Assembly: GCF_015354445.1 (NCBI RefSeq)
Contig: NZ_JADKYT010000003.1
Span: forward strand, 372,001-436,000
Direction: 5' to 3'
DNA from: Methylophilus sp. QUAN
Lineage (GTDB): Bacteria; Pseudomonadota; Gammaproteobacteria; Burkholderiales; Methylophilaceae
Length of the DNA stretch: 64,000 nt
The notes beneath the pieces are model-generated. The model saw only the letters and a list, made by a program, of their open reading frames with translations. It did no database searches and was not told the DNA's origin. Made by a program: the position numbers and the translations under genes. Numbering within the stretch: the stretch's first letter is position 1; each line of letters starts with the position of its first letter. Shown piece after piece: positions 19,257 through 27,823 of the stretch.

Positions 19257-20729
19257 ATGTTCTTCAAGCGCACATCCTTGGATACCTCAAGCAGAGACAA
19301 ACCACTGCGGCACCTGCTGCTGTTTCATGACCTGTATTTTATTGCCTTGATCGTGCTGGCGGTTGCCAGCGGCGGCTATGGTATTTACCTGTGGGACAAG
19401 GCTTCCAAGCAATCACAACGCATTAACTTCGTGATCCAGGAAATCTACCTGGTGCGCGGCGACCTCTATCGCCAAACCAAAGAGTTGTTTGATGCTTTCT
19501 TCTTGCAAGAAGAAAATGCATTACATGAATACAACCAATACACCACCTCCATCCTGGATCACCTGGAGCGACTGCAAAACATCGCGATCGACCAGGAGGA
19601 ACGCGATGCGCTGATGGACATCGAGCTGAAATACCGCAACCTGGTCAATGAAGCCCCCGCCCTGTTTTACCGCTACCAGAACAACCCAGACCGCAAGGCA
19701 CAGAAATCTATTTACCAGGATATTGAAACCGGCATTTTCAGGCACTATGAAGAGGTTTCCAAGCGCGCCGAAACCCTGCTGTTTGTAAAACAAGGCGAAA
19801 TCAAGCACCGGCTGGATGATGCCAGAAGCAACTCGATTGCCGTGCTGTCGCTGCCGCTGATCCTGGCGTGCATCCTGATCGTGTATTCGCGCCGTATCCT
19901 GAAAAACTCCATTGTCAGGCCGATTAACGACATCATGCAGGCCACCAATGCCATCAGTACCGGCAACCTGAGTCATCAGGTGCCGGAAGCCGGTGCAGAG
20001 GAATTGGCGGTGCTGTCGAGAGAAATTAATAAAATGGCCGAAGACCTGGCCGCCAGCCGCGATGCGCTGGTTAAAAGCGAGAAACAGGCGGCGCTCGGCC
20101 TGCTGGTGCCCATGCTGGCGCATAACATCCGCAACCCGCTGGCCAGCATACGCGCCACCGCACAAGTGATTGACGACCCGCTGCTGGATAAAGATACGCA
20201 GGAATCGATTCAGGGCATTATCCACACAGTGGACCGCCTGGAGCGCTGGACAGGCAGCCTGCTGTCTTACCTGCACCCGATCAAACCCATGCTCAACCAG
20301 TTACTGCTTTCGTCTATTGTGCAGGGCGCGATCTCAACCTTGCAGCCAAAGCTGAACGAAAAACAGATCAAGGTCATTGAAAACAGCGCAACCATCAAAC
20401 GCCTGGTGCTGACAGATGAGCACTTGCTGGAACAAATGCTGTACAACCTGCTTCTAAACGCTTCAGAGGCTTCGCCCAAGGGCACCGAAATCCAGTTAAG
20501 CTGCACATTAGCCAACAACCTGCTCACCATTACCATGATAGACCAGGGGCCAGGCATGCCGTTCAAGCCCGAACCACATGCGCTGACCCCAGGGCCTACC
20601 ACTAAACGCTTTGGCACTGGCCTGGGCATCCCGTTTGCATTCAAGGTTTGCGAAGAACTGGGCGGTGCCATGGCCTTTGACAGCGAGCCCGGCAAAGGCA
20701 CGCGCATCACCATCACGCTGCCGCAGTAA
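19257..20729 (+). CDS. Membrane sensor histidine kinase (orphan)
   Basis: 490 residues. TM1 about 26-46, a helical periplasmic sensor region about 47-192, TM2 about 193-211, and HAMP about 212-265. The dimerisation helix carries phospho-acceptor His289 in AHNIRNPLASIRA. The ATPase domain contains LLNASEASPKG (N box), DQGPGMP (G1) and GTGLGIPFAFKV (G2). The GHKL domain is intact, so it should be active. No response regulator is adjacent. It follows the TonB-like gene by 6 bp and is probably co-transcribed. Ligand unknown. Confidence 0.9.
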   Translation: MFFKRTSLDTSSRDKPLRHLLLFHDLYFIALIVLAVASGGYGIYLWDKASKQSQRINFVIQEIYLVRGDLYRQTKELFDAFFLQEENALHEYNQYTTSILDHLERLQNIAIDQEERDALMDIELKYRNLVNEAPALFYRYQNNPDRKAQKSIYQDIETGIFRHYEEVSKRAETLLFVKQGEIKHRLDDARSNSIAVLSLPLILACILIVYSRRILKNSIVRPINDIMQATNAISTGNLSHQVPEAGAEELAVLSREINKMAEDLAASRDALVKSEKQAALGLLVPMLAHNIRNPLASIRATAQVIDDPLLDKDTQESIQGIIHTVDRLERWTGSLLSYLHPIKPMLNQLLLSSIVQGAISTLQPKLNEKQIKVIENSATIKRLVLTDEHLLEQMLYNLLLNASEASPKGTEIQLSCTLANNLLTITMIDQGPGMPFKPEPHALTPGPTTKRFGTGLGIPFAFKVCEELGGAMAFDSEPGKGTRITITLPQ

Positions 20730-20816
20730 CAGGCAAGCCCTGCGGTTGCATGAGAATTTTCGTTTTGTGCTTGCTTAATTTTGTATTTTTATCAACAATG
20801 TGATTAAGTGATTGTC

Positions 20817-21287
20817 ATGACTACTATGTTGAATTCACCTGTTCCAGAACTCTCCTTACCGGCCACCTCCGGCCTGCAATTTAATAGCAAAGACTATTTA
20901 GGTAAGTTTCTCGTTCTCTATTTTTACCCCAAAGACGCTACGCCCGGCTGTACGACCCAAGGCATGCAGTTTCGCGATATGCATGAACAGTTTGCTGCAG
21001 CCAATGCCGTGGTCTTTGGCATTTCACGCGACAGCCTGAAATCGCACGAAAATTTCAAAGCCAAGTACACGTTTCCATTTGAGCTGATTTCTGACAGTGA
21101 AGAAATCGCCTGTCAGGCTTTCAACGTCATTAAAATGAAAAACATGTATGGTAAACAGGTACGCGGCATTGAACGCAGTACATTCCTGGTCAACCCACAA
21201 GGCATCATTGTCCGTGAATGGCGTGGTGTCAAAGTGGATGGTCATGCCGCTGAGGTATATGCCAGCATTCAGTCTTCCCACTCATAA
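20817..21287 (+). CDS. bcp: Thioredoxin-dependent thiol peroxidase (Bcp/PrxQ family)
   Basis: Reduces hydroperoxides in the cytosol with thioredoxin as donor. The peroxidatic cysteine is in YPKDATPGCTTQG. In E. coli Bcp a resolving cysteine follows five residues later, but here that position is not Cys (GMQFRD), so this looks like a one-cysteine or distal-resolving variant; another Cys occurs in SEEIACQAF. The start is taken at ATG 20817 (156 residues). A GTG at 20808 would add three residues. PhoH follows 12 bp later. Confidence 0.93.
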   Translation: MTTMLNSPVPELSLPATSGLQFNSKDYLGKFLVLYFYPKDATPGCTTQGMQFRDMHEQFAAANAVVFGISRDSLKSHENFKAKYTFPFELISDSEEIACQAFNVIKMKNMYGKQVRGIERSTFLVNPQGIIVREWRGVKVDGHAAEVYASIQSSHS

Positions 21288-21299
21288 AAGTGATTTTCT

Positions 21300-22694
21300 A
21301 TGGCCCGTGCTCCACACACCAAGCTGTTTGTTCTTGATACCAACGTTCTGATGCACGACCCGTCGTCGCTGTTCAGATTTGAAGAGCACGATGTCTATTT
21401 GCCAATGGTGACATTGGAAGAACTAGACAACAACAAGAAGGGGCTGACTGAAGTCGCCCGCAATGCCCGTCAGGCCAGCCGCTTTCTGGAAGAAATCATC
21501 GGCAGCATAGACACGGACAAACTGGAAGAAGGCTGTCCACTGGGTATTCAGGGCAATCGCCACCTGACCGGCAAGCTGTTTTTCCAGATGGAACATGTGC
21601 CAACTGACCTGCCGGGCCTGGCAGGCAGCAAGGCGGATAACCAGATCATCAGCGTTGCCCTATCCCTCAAAAAGCAGTTTGCTAAACGCAACGTCATCCT
21701 GGTCAGCAAGGATATCAATATCCGCATCAAAGCCCGCGCCATGGGTGTGCCATCTGAAGACTACTTCAATGACAAAGTGCTGGAAGACAGCGACATGCTG
21801 TATACCGGCCTGCGCGAACTGCCGGAAGACTTTTGGGAAACACACAGCAAGGACATGGACTCATGGCAAGAGTCAGGACGCATGTTTTATAAAATCAGCG
21901 GCCCTGTCGTCAAATCCCTGTTGGTGAACGAATTTGTGTTTTATGAATATAACAAACCGTTCCATGCCATCGTACGCAAAATAGAAGATAATTCCGCCGT
22001 GCTGGAAGTGGTGCAAGATCACCAGAACCCCAAACATAGTGTCTGGGGCATCACCGCTCGCAACCGCGAGCAGAACTTTGCCTTGAACTTGCTGATGGAT
22101 CCTGACATTGATTTTGTCACCCTGCTTGGCCAGGCTGGTACTGGCAAAACCCTACTGACACTGGCCGCCGCGCTGACTCAAACTCTGGACAAAAAGCGCT
22201 ACTCTGAAATCATCATGACGCGCGTCACCGTGCCGGTCGGTGAAGATATCGGCTTCTTGCCAGGCACAGAAGAAGAGAAAATGGCGCCATGGATGGGCGC
22301 GCTGGAAGACAACCTGGATGTGCTGAACAAAACGGACGAGGATGTGGGTGAGTGGGGACGTGCAGCGACCCAGGACCTGATCCGCACACGCATTAAAATC
22401 AAGTCACTGAACTTTATGCGCGGCCGCACCTTCCTCAACAAGTTTTTAATTATTGATGAAGCGCAAAACCTCACGCCCAAACAAATGAAGACCTTGATTA
22501 CACGTGCAGGCCCAGGCACCAAAGTCGTTTGTTTAGGCAACATCGCGCAGATCGATACCCCCTACCTAACTGAGGGGAGCTCGGGCCTGACGTATGTGGT
22601 CGATCGCTTCAAGAACTGGTCGCATAATGGCCATATCACGCTGGTTCGTGGCGAACGCTCACGCCTGGCAGATTTTGCAGCCGAGGTCCTGTAG
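21300..22694 (+). CDS. phoH: PIN-PhoH fusion ATPase/RNase
   Basis: 464 residues. The N-terminal PIN nuclease domain (VLDTNVLMHD 11-20, with the acidic cluster continuing in LEELDNN) is joined to a PhoH P-loop ATPase with Walker A GQAGTGKT (277-284) and Walker B FLIIDEAQN. This PhoH2 type couples helicase-like ATPase and RNA cleavage in studied homologues. Both domains keep their active residues. Closely spaced after bcp and 20 bp before lplT, so possibly an operon. Confidence 0.93.
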   Translation: MARAPHTKLFVLDTNVLMHDPSSLFRFEEHDVYLPMVTLEELDNNKKGLTEVARNARQASRFLEEIIGSIDTDKLEEGCPLGIQGNRHLTGKLFFQMEHVPTDLPGLAGSKADNQIISVALSLKKQFAKRNVILVSKDINIRIKARAMGVPSEDYFNDKVLEDSDMLYTGLRELPEDFWETHSKDMDSWQESGRMFYKISGPVVKSLLVNEFVFYEYNKPFHAIVRKIEDNSAVLEVVQDHQNPKHSVWGITARNREQNFALNLLMDPDIDFVTLLGQAGTGKTLLTLAAALTQTLDKKRYSEIIMTRVTVPVGEDIGFLPGTEEEKMAPWMGALEDNLDVLNKTDEDVGEWGRAATQDLIRTRIKIKSLNFMRGRTFLNKFLIIDEAQNLTPKQMKTLITRAGPGTKVVCLGNIAQIDTPYLTEGSSGLTYVVDRFKNWSHNGHITLVRGERSRLADFAAEVL

Positions 22695-22714
22695 ACGCAG
22701 TCTGCTTGAATGTG

Positions 22715-23881
22715 ATGGTTAAAGGCTTTTATACCTTACTGATTGCCCAGTTCTTATCGGCAATCGCTGACAATGCACTCCTGTTTGCAGCCATTGCGCT
22801 GCTGGCCCAACTGAACGCACCAAGCTGGCACGAACCGCTGTTACGGGAGTTCTTTGTCATTTCCTATATTGTGCTGGCGCCGTTTGTCGGCCCATTTGCC
22901 GACGCCCTGCCTAAAGGTCGCGTGATGTTCCTAAGTAACGGCCTGAAGTTTATCGGCTGTTTAATGGCGTTGGTCGGCGTGCCGCCCCTGTATGCTTACG
23001 CCATGGTCGGCGTCGGCGCTGCTGCCTACTCCCCGGCAAAATACGGCATCCTGACCGAAATGCTGCCGTCAAAGCTGCTGATCAAGGCCAACGCCTGGAT
23101 GGAAGGCACCACCGTGACCGCCATCATCCTCGGCCCGGTGCTCGGCTCCACCCTATCAATCAACAATCCCTATATCGGTATCGCCTGCATCATGCTGCTG
23201 TATTTACTGGCGGCGGGCTTTAACTATTACATCCCCAAGGTGCCGATTGACCACAAGGTTGAGCAAAAGACCCTGCGCTTCTTGCTCAAGGACTTCTGGC
23301 ACGCATTTATTACGCTATGGAAAGACCCACAAGGGCAAGTCTCGCTGGCCGTGACCACGCTCTTCTGGGGGGCAGGTGCAACCCTGCAGTTTGTGGTGTT
23401 GCAATGGGCAGATGTCAGGCTGGGATTCTCCCAGCAGCAAGCCACGTATTTGATTGCCATCCTGGCGGTGGGTATCGCAGTGGGTTCAATCGTGGCCTCA
23501 CGCTACGTCGAGTTGGAGAATGCGGTAAAAGTACTGCCCGCCGGGATCTATATGGGTATTCTGGTCATCAGCATGATGGTGATCCACAGCCCCATACTGG
23601 CTGGTATTTTGCTGTTTGTGATTGGTGTACTGTCAGGTTATTTCCTGGTGCCACTTAACTCGCTGTTACAGCATAGAGGACATCATCTGCTGGGTGCAGG
23701 CCACTCAATAGCCGTGCAAAACTTTAACGAGAACATCGGTATCTTGTTATTGCTGGGTGCCTACACCTGGATGGTCGGTGCGAAGCTCGAGATCAACACG
23801 ATTGTGGCTATTTTTGGTGTATTCATTATCGTGAGTATGTCTTTGATTACCCTGGTTTACCGCAAACAAATTCAGCAATAA
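22715..23881 (+). CDS. lplT: Lysophospholipid transporter LplT (MFS)
   Basis: Inner-membrane flippase importing lysophospholipids for re-acylation. The N-terminus IAQFLSAIADNALLFAAIAL and the blocks APFVGPFADALPKGRVM, GVGAAAYSPAKYGIL and KANAWMEG closely match E. coli LplT. About 12 TM helices, 388 residues from ATG 22715; a TTG at 22706 would add three. The acyltransferase partner aas, fused or adjacent in many bacteria, is not next to it here. Confidence 0.93.
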   Translation: MVKGFYTLLIAQFLSAIADNALLFAAIALLAQLNAPSWHEPLLREFFVISYIVLAPFVGPFADALPKGRVMFLSNGLKFIGCLMALVGVPPLYAYAMVGVGAAAYSPAKYGILTEMLPSKLLIKANAWMEGTTVTAIILGPVLGSTLSINNPYIGIACIMLLYLLAAGFNYYIPKVPIDHKVEQKTLRFLLKDFWHAFITLWKDPQGQVSLAVTTLFWGAGATLQFVVLQWADVRLGFSQQQATYLIAILAVGIAVGSIVASRYVELENAVKVLPAGIYMGILVISMMVIHSPILAGILLFVIGVLSGYFLVPLNSLLQHRGHHLLGAGHSIAVQNFNENIGILLLLGAYTWMVGAKLEINTIVAIFGVFIIVSMSLITLVYRKQIQQ

Positions 23882-23900
23882 TCTTAAACACACACCCAAT

Positions 23901-23927
23901 AAAAAAGGCGCTTGAAGCGCCTTTTTT
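23901..23927. terminator. Bidirectional terminator between lplT and ndh
   Basis: AAAAAAGGCGC (23901-23911) and GCGCCTTTTTT (23917-23927) form an inverted repeat with loop TTGAA. T-runs on both strands serve the convergent lplT and ndh genes. Confidence 0.93.
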
Positions 23928-23938
23928 ATTGCCATCAA

Positions 23939-25270
23939 TTAGTGCAGTTTCACATGCGGCTCGGTACGCCTGGAGATAATGCGTCCAATCGTATGCACAA
24001 TCACCGCCATGATGCCGTGCAATGCCATCAAGTGCATTTTGTACAACGAACGATACATCACTCGTGCAAACAGGCCTTGAATATACATACTGCCACCCGC
24101 TACTGCGCCCATCAGGCTACCAACGGTAGAGTATTTGCCCAGGTTCACCAATGAACCGTAATCGGTATAGTGGAACTCTGGCAACTGTGCTTTACCAGCC
24201 ACACGTGCCTTGACTGTTTTCACCAGCAACGAAGACTGCTGGTGCGCAGCCTGTGCGCGTGGTGGCACGGTTGTATCGTGTCCCAGCCATGGGCACGCCG
24301 CACAATCACCAAAGGCGAAAATGTTCTCGTCACGCGTGGTTTGCAGATGCTGGTTCACCACCAACTGGTTGATACGGTTAGTTTCCAGGCCATCAATATC
24401 CTTCAGGAAATCTGGCGCCTTGATGCCTGCAGCCCACACCACCAACTCAGCGGGAATGGTACGGCCACTGTGCGTCGTAATGCCTTTGGACGACACCTCA
24501 GTCACACGTTCCCCGGTAAACACATTGACACGCAGCTTACGCAACTCAACGTCTACGGCATAGGATAATTTAGGCGGTAACGCAGGCAAGATACGGTCGC
24601 TGGCTTCGATCAGTGAGATTTTCACATCGCGGTCCGCATCAATCTTATCCAGACCATACGCCGCCAACTCACGCGTCGTATTATGCAATTCTGCAGCCAG
24701 TTCAACCCCGGTGGCACCCGCACCCACAATCGCCACTTCCAGTTGACCTGGTTTGAGTGGCTCAGGCTGAGTTTGTGCACGCAACAGGGCATTGTGCAGA
24801 TAACGGTGGAACTTCTGTGCTTGTGACTGGGTGTCCAGCGCAATTGAAAACTCGCGCGCACCCTTGATCCCAAAGTCATTGGTCGTACTACCGACGGCAA
24901 TAATCAAGGTATCGTACTTGAACGAACGACGCGCAATAATCTCGTTACCATCTTCATCATGCACAGGCGCCAGCAGCACTTCACGTGTGCTACGGTTCAG
25001 GCCATCCATGCGGCCCAGACGGAATTTGAAATGATGCCAGTGCGCTTGTGCCAGATACTCCAGCTCATGACGATCCGGGTCCATGCTGCCCGCTGCAATC
25101 TCATGCAGCAATGGCTTCCATACATGGGTTCTGGTGGCATCAATCAGCGTAATTCTGGCCTTTTTCTTTTTGCCCAGAGAATCGCCCAGTTTGGTTGCCA
25201 ACTCCAGGCCACCAGCACCACCACCTACAATGATGACATGGTGCAAATCATTTTCGTCTGTTACGCTCAC
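23939..25270 (-). CDS. ndh: Type II NADH:quinone oxidoreductase (NDH-2 family)
   Basis: Single-subunit FAD enzyme oxidising NADH and reducing quinone at the membrane, without proton pumping. The N-terminal FAD dinucleotide fold is VIIVGGGAGGLELATKLG, the NAD fold is VAIVGAGATGVELAAEL, and the FAD-binding block is IFAFGDCAACPW. I choose the GTG start at 25270 because GAAGGATTAAGC precedes it, giving 443 residues. A longer in-frame extension would run through the terminator of the upstream cytochrome gene. It could reoxidise NADH from formate dehydrogenase. Confidence 0.92.
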   Translation of the reverse strand: MSVTDENDLHHVIIVGGGAGGLELATKLGDSLGKKKKARITLIDATRTHVWKPLLHEIAAGSMDPDRHELEYLAQAHWHHFKFRLGRMDGLNRSTREVLLAPVHDEDGNEIIARRSFKYDTLIIAVGSTTNDFGIKGAREFSIALDTQSQAQKFHRYLHNALLRAQTQPEPLKPGQLEVAIVGAGATGVELAAELHNTTRELAAYGLDKIDADRDVKISLIEASDRILPALPPKLSYAVDVELRKLRVNVFTGERVTEVSSKGITTHSGRTIPAELVVWAAGIKAPDFLKDIDGLETNRINQLVVNQHLQTTRDENIFAFGDCAACPWLGHDTTVPPRAQAAHQQSSLLVKTVKARVAGKAQLPEFHYTDYGSLVNLGKYSTVGSLMGAVAGGSMYIQGLFARVMYRSLYKMHLMALHGIMAVIVHTIGRIISRRTEPHVKLH

Positions 25271-25285
25271 GCTTAATCCTTCAAT

Positions 25286-25318
25286 AAAAAAGCGCGCCTG
25301 CCGTACTGCCAAGCGCGC
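25286..25318 (-). terminator. Terminator after the lipoprotein cytochrome gene
   Basis: On the minus strand GCGCGC pairs with GCGCGC (25313-25318 with 25292-25297) around a 15-nt loop, followed by six T. It lies between the cytochrome stop and the ndh start, ending the xox-side transcript. Confidence 0.75.
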
Positions 25319-25338
25319 ACAACATCTCAATTATACCG

Positions 25339-25851
25339 TTATTCGTTACCAGTGATTTTGGCATGGCTACGAATAAAGGCGATGACTTTCAACACGTCAT
25401 CCGGTTTCAAACCATCATCCGGTGCCATCAAGCCGAAGCCTTTGGCTCCCATCCCACCATTGGTACCATGCCAAATGGTTTCAAACATGCCTTTGTTGGT
25501 TGCATTCTTGGCATAACGGAAATTTTCACCAATCAAGCCTGGACCAACTGCCCCTTCTCCATGACCACCGTGGCAAGCCACACAAGAGAACAGGTTGAAT
25601 CTTTTTTTGCCTTCCTTAATGGCTTCTTCGTTGCCAATATAAGGGTTTTTACCCGTCGCCAAAAATTCTTTTGCAGCAGGTGTATCAAACATTTTCTGGT
25701 CAATTTCCATCGGCTGACCATCTTGTGTTGTCACAAACTGAATCGCCTTGATATCACCACCACCGGCTTCCGCTGCCGCACCAGATTGGCCACCGTTATT
25801 ACAGGCTGCCAACATTGCGGCAAGCAGCGTTGTTAAAAGCATACTTCTCAT
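25339..25851 (-). CDS. XoxG-like cytochrome c, predicted lipoprotein
   Basis: 170 residues from ATG 25851, which has GGGGG just upstream. The signal peptide ends in lipobox LAAC (Cys17), so unlike XoxG next door it should be lipid-anchored. Haem motif CVACH (90-94) and distal methionine in FGLMAPDDG. From the FLATGKNPYIGNEEAIK block onward it is very close to the XoxG at 25993, clearly by tandem duplication. It probably accepts electrons in methanol oxidation, perhaps handing them on at the membrane, but this is inferred. A strong terminator separates it from xoxG, so it needs its own promoter or read-through. Confidence 0.88.
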   Translation of the reverse strand: MRSMLLTTLLAAMLAACNNGGQSGAAAEAGGGDIKAIQFVTTQDGQPMEIDQKMFDTPAAKEFLATGKNPYIGNEEAIKEGKKRFNLFSCVACHGGHGEGAVGPGLIGENFRYAKNATNKGMFETIWHGTNGGMGAKGFGLMAPDDGLKPDDVLKVIAFIRSHAKITGNE

Positions 25852-25952
25852 GATTACCCCCATCTTTCCTAAGATCCATGTTCTTTGAAATAAAACGGTT
25901 TTTAATTGTTTTTTATAATGAAACCGACTGCATTTATTGTGCCACAAAAACA

Positions 25953-25980
25953 AAAAACGGTCACCTCAGTGACCGTTTTT
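25953..25980. terminator. Bidirectional terminator after xoxG
   Basis: AAAAACGGTCAC (25953-25964) and GTGACCGTTTTT (25969-25980) form a 12-bp perfect stem with loop CTCA. On the minus strand it ends in a T-run directly after the xoxG stop. Confidence 0.93.
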
Positions 25981-25992
25981 ATTCGTAACGAA

Positions 25993-26475
25993 TTATTCGT
26001 TACCTGTCATGCCTACGTTGCTATTGCTACGAATGAAAGCAATCACTTTCAGCAGTTCGTCTGGTTTGATACCATCATCTGGAGCCATCAAGCCAAAGCC
26101 TTTAGCACCCATACCACCGTTAGTACCGTGCCAGATTGTTTCAAACATACCTTTGTTAGTTGCGTTTTTCGCATAACGGAAGTTTGCACCGATCAAGCCT
26201 GGACCTACAGCGCCTTCACCTTTACCACCGTGACAGGCTACGCAAGAATACAGATTGAAGATTTTTTTGCCTTTTTTAATGGCTTCTTCGTTACCGATGT
26301 AAGGGTTTTTACCAGTCGCTAAAAACTCTTTTGAAGCATCTGTATCGAACATTGCTTTGTCGATGTTGAGGGTTGAGCCGTCTTGAGTAGCTGAAAAAGT
26401 GATATCAGCCATCGCACCTGTGGCAAAAGCCATCAAGGAAATCAACAATGCTGATTTAAATGTGTTGCCTAACAT
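25993..26475 (-). CDS. xoxG: Cytochrome c, electron acceptor of XoxF
   Basis: 160 residues. A cleavable signal peptide (about 1-23, ending AMA) sends it to the periplasm. Single haem motif CVACH (78-82), distal ligand Met130 in FGLMAPDDG. Its place behind xoxF and xoxJ and the family-typical FRYAKNATNKGMFETIWHG identify it as XoxG/cytochrome cL, which takes electrons from the PQQ of methanol dehydrogenase. AGGAG precedes the ATG. The 226-bp gap to xoxJ holds a large hairpin. Confidence 0.9.
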   Translation of the reverse strand: MLGNTFKSALLISLMAFATGAMADITFSATQDGSTLNIDKAMFDTDASKEFLATGKNPYIGNEEAIKKGKKIFNLYSCVACHGGKGEGAVGPGLIGANFRYAKNATNKGMFETIWHGTNGGMGAKGFGLMAPDDGIKPDELLKVIAFIRSNSNVGMTGNE

Positions 26476-26497
26476 GTTTTCTCCTAATCCTAAACAA

Positions 26498-26547
26498 AAT
26501 GAGCGACGTTAACATCAAGACCCAACCAATATTAACGTATGCTCATT
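26498..26547 (-). repeat. Inverted repeat in the xoxG leader
   Basis: Arms of about 15 nt: AATGAGCGACGTTAA (26498-26512) and TTAACGTATGCTCATT (26532-26547). They pair except for an internal GA/ATA mismatch, with a 19-nt loop. In the mRNA the hairpin would end about 22 nt before the xoxG ATG, just ahead of the ribosome binding site. It may stabilise a processed xoxG transcript or act as an attenuator. Function not known. Confidence 0.65.
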
Positions 26548-26701
26548 TAACGAATCGTTCCAGAAACGGTTGACGAATATTTCCGAATTAAATTACAGAA
26601 TAATTCACTGAGCCATCTCAAAACAAGGCCACGATTCTACTGTGTTTCTTTTACCTTGTCATTAGCAACTGTCTGTTTTTAAAACTTTTTCACCATGTGT
26701 G

Positions 26702-27580
26702 TTACTTTTTATACACACTGTCGCCTTCAACGACCGGCACGGTTGGAATGCCGTAATCTTTCAGGATCGCATCAATCTTGTCTTTATTGCGTTCCAAGGC
26801 CTCATTGATCATCTTGATACGCTCTTTATCCTTCATACGCACGGCCACGGAGATGTTCCAGTATTCCTTGCCTTTGAGGTTGACCTTGTTGTACTCAGGA
26901 ATCATGCGTACTTCTAACGGCACCTTGGACTGCTTGGCAAAATAGCCTGCAATCGGCCCCCACATCACAGCGACATCAATGTCACCTTTCACCAGGTCAT
27001 CGATAATAAAGCTGGTCGGCAAATTCAGGTCACGTTGCAAACGATAAGGACGGGCATTCGTCATCAAGTCGTAGTCGTTTAAAGGAATGGTTGCTGGGCT
27101 TTTATCGACAATGCCAATAATCCCTTTTTTCAGGTCTGGGGAATCCCAGTTATTAATGTCATAGTTACTGTCTTTACGCCAAACGAATACATGGCCGGAA
27201 CGATAGTAAGGTTTGGAGGTTCTCAAGCCGTCAAAGTCAGAGGTCATGCCGATAATGACATCACAGCGCATGGCATTGATGGTGTTACGCAAGAAGCCCT
27301 GGCGATTATAGGCATATTGAAAGGTCAACTTTTTACCCAGATCATCCGCCAGCACTTTGGCAATCTTGTCTTCAAAGCCTTCCAGTTTGATATTGGAGTA
27401 AGGCATATTGTCCGGGTCGGAACAGACCTTAAACTCGGATTCATCGGCGACACGGCGTACTTCACCGATACGGCCTTCGTCCGGGTTGATGGAGGGGATA
27501 TCAATTTCTTCGGCAAACACCACACCTTGTGTGGCAAACATCATCGCAAACGCACCCAGTATATTCCATGTAGTTCTCAT
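26702..27580 (-). CDS. xoxJ: XoxJ periplasmic binding-type protein
   Basis: 292 residues from the ATG at 27580, which has AAGGA upstream; the signal peptide ends VFA. Extracellular solute-binding family 3 fold: FKVCSDPDNMPYSN, then GFEDKIAKVLADDLGK and DVIIGMTSDFDGL. XoxJ proteins are encoded with xoxF and xoxG and are needed for, or assist, maturation or activation of the dehydrogenase rather than transport. Lies between xoxF and xoxG. A UUCG-type terminator separates it from xoxF. Confidence 0.92.
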   Translation of the reverse strand: MRTTWNILGAFAMMFATQGVVFAEEIDIPSINPDEGRIGEVRRVADESEFKVCSDPDNMPYSNIKLEGFEDKIAKVLADDLGKKLTFQYAYNRQGFLRNTINAMRCDVIIGMTSDFDGLRTSKPYYRSGHVFVWRKDSNYDINNWDSPDLKKGIIGIVDKSPATIPLNDYDLMTNARPYRLQRDLNLPTSFIIDDLVKGDIDVAVMWGPIAGYFAKQSKVPLEVRMIPEYNKVNLKGKEYWNISVAVRMKDKERIKMINEALERNKDKIDAILKDYGIPTVPVVEGDSVYKK

Positions 27581-27749
27581 TTTGACTTCATCCTTGTTGT
27601 GATTGTTTCCTGTCGTTTTTGGAGCCTTGCCTGGCACAAAAGTTCTGCCAACCAACGACAAACTGAATCATCTTATCGTGAATGCGTTTTCATTTGTAGC
27701 CAAAACACATTTAATTTTATTGCGACACTTTTGAATCATGATATTCATG

Positions 27750-27779
27750 AAAAAAAACACCCTGCCGAAGCAGGGTGTT
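27750..27779 (-). terminator. Terminator/attenuator between xoxF and xoxJ
   Basis: On the minus strand AACACCCTGC-TTCG-GCAGGGTGTT (27779-27756) is a perfect 10-bp stem with a stable C(UUCG)G tetraloop, followed by a run of T (complement of 27750-27757). Read-through would give less xoxJ than xoxF. Confidence 0.95.
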
Positions 27780-27823
27780 AAGGAGTCAACGTATTACTAC
27801 GTGTAACTTAAGCTAAGCTCAAA

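Noticed and set aside
25271-25330. N-terminal extension of ndh beyond GTG 25270
   Set aside because: It would translate through the hairpin and T-run that terminates the cytochrome gene; the GTG start has a proper ribosome binding site.
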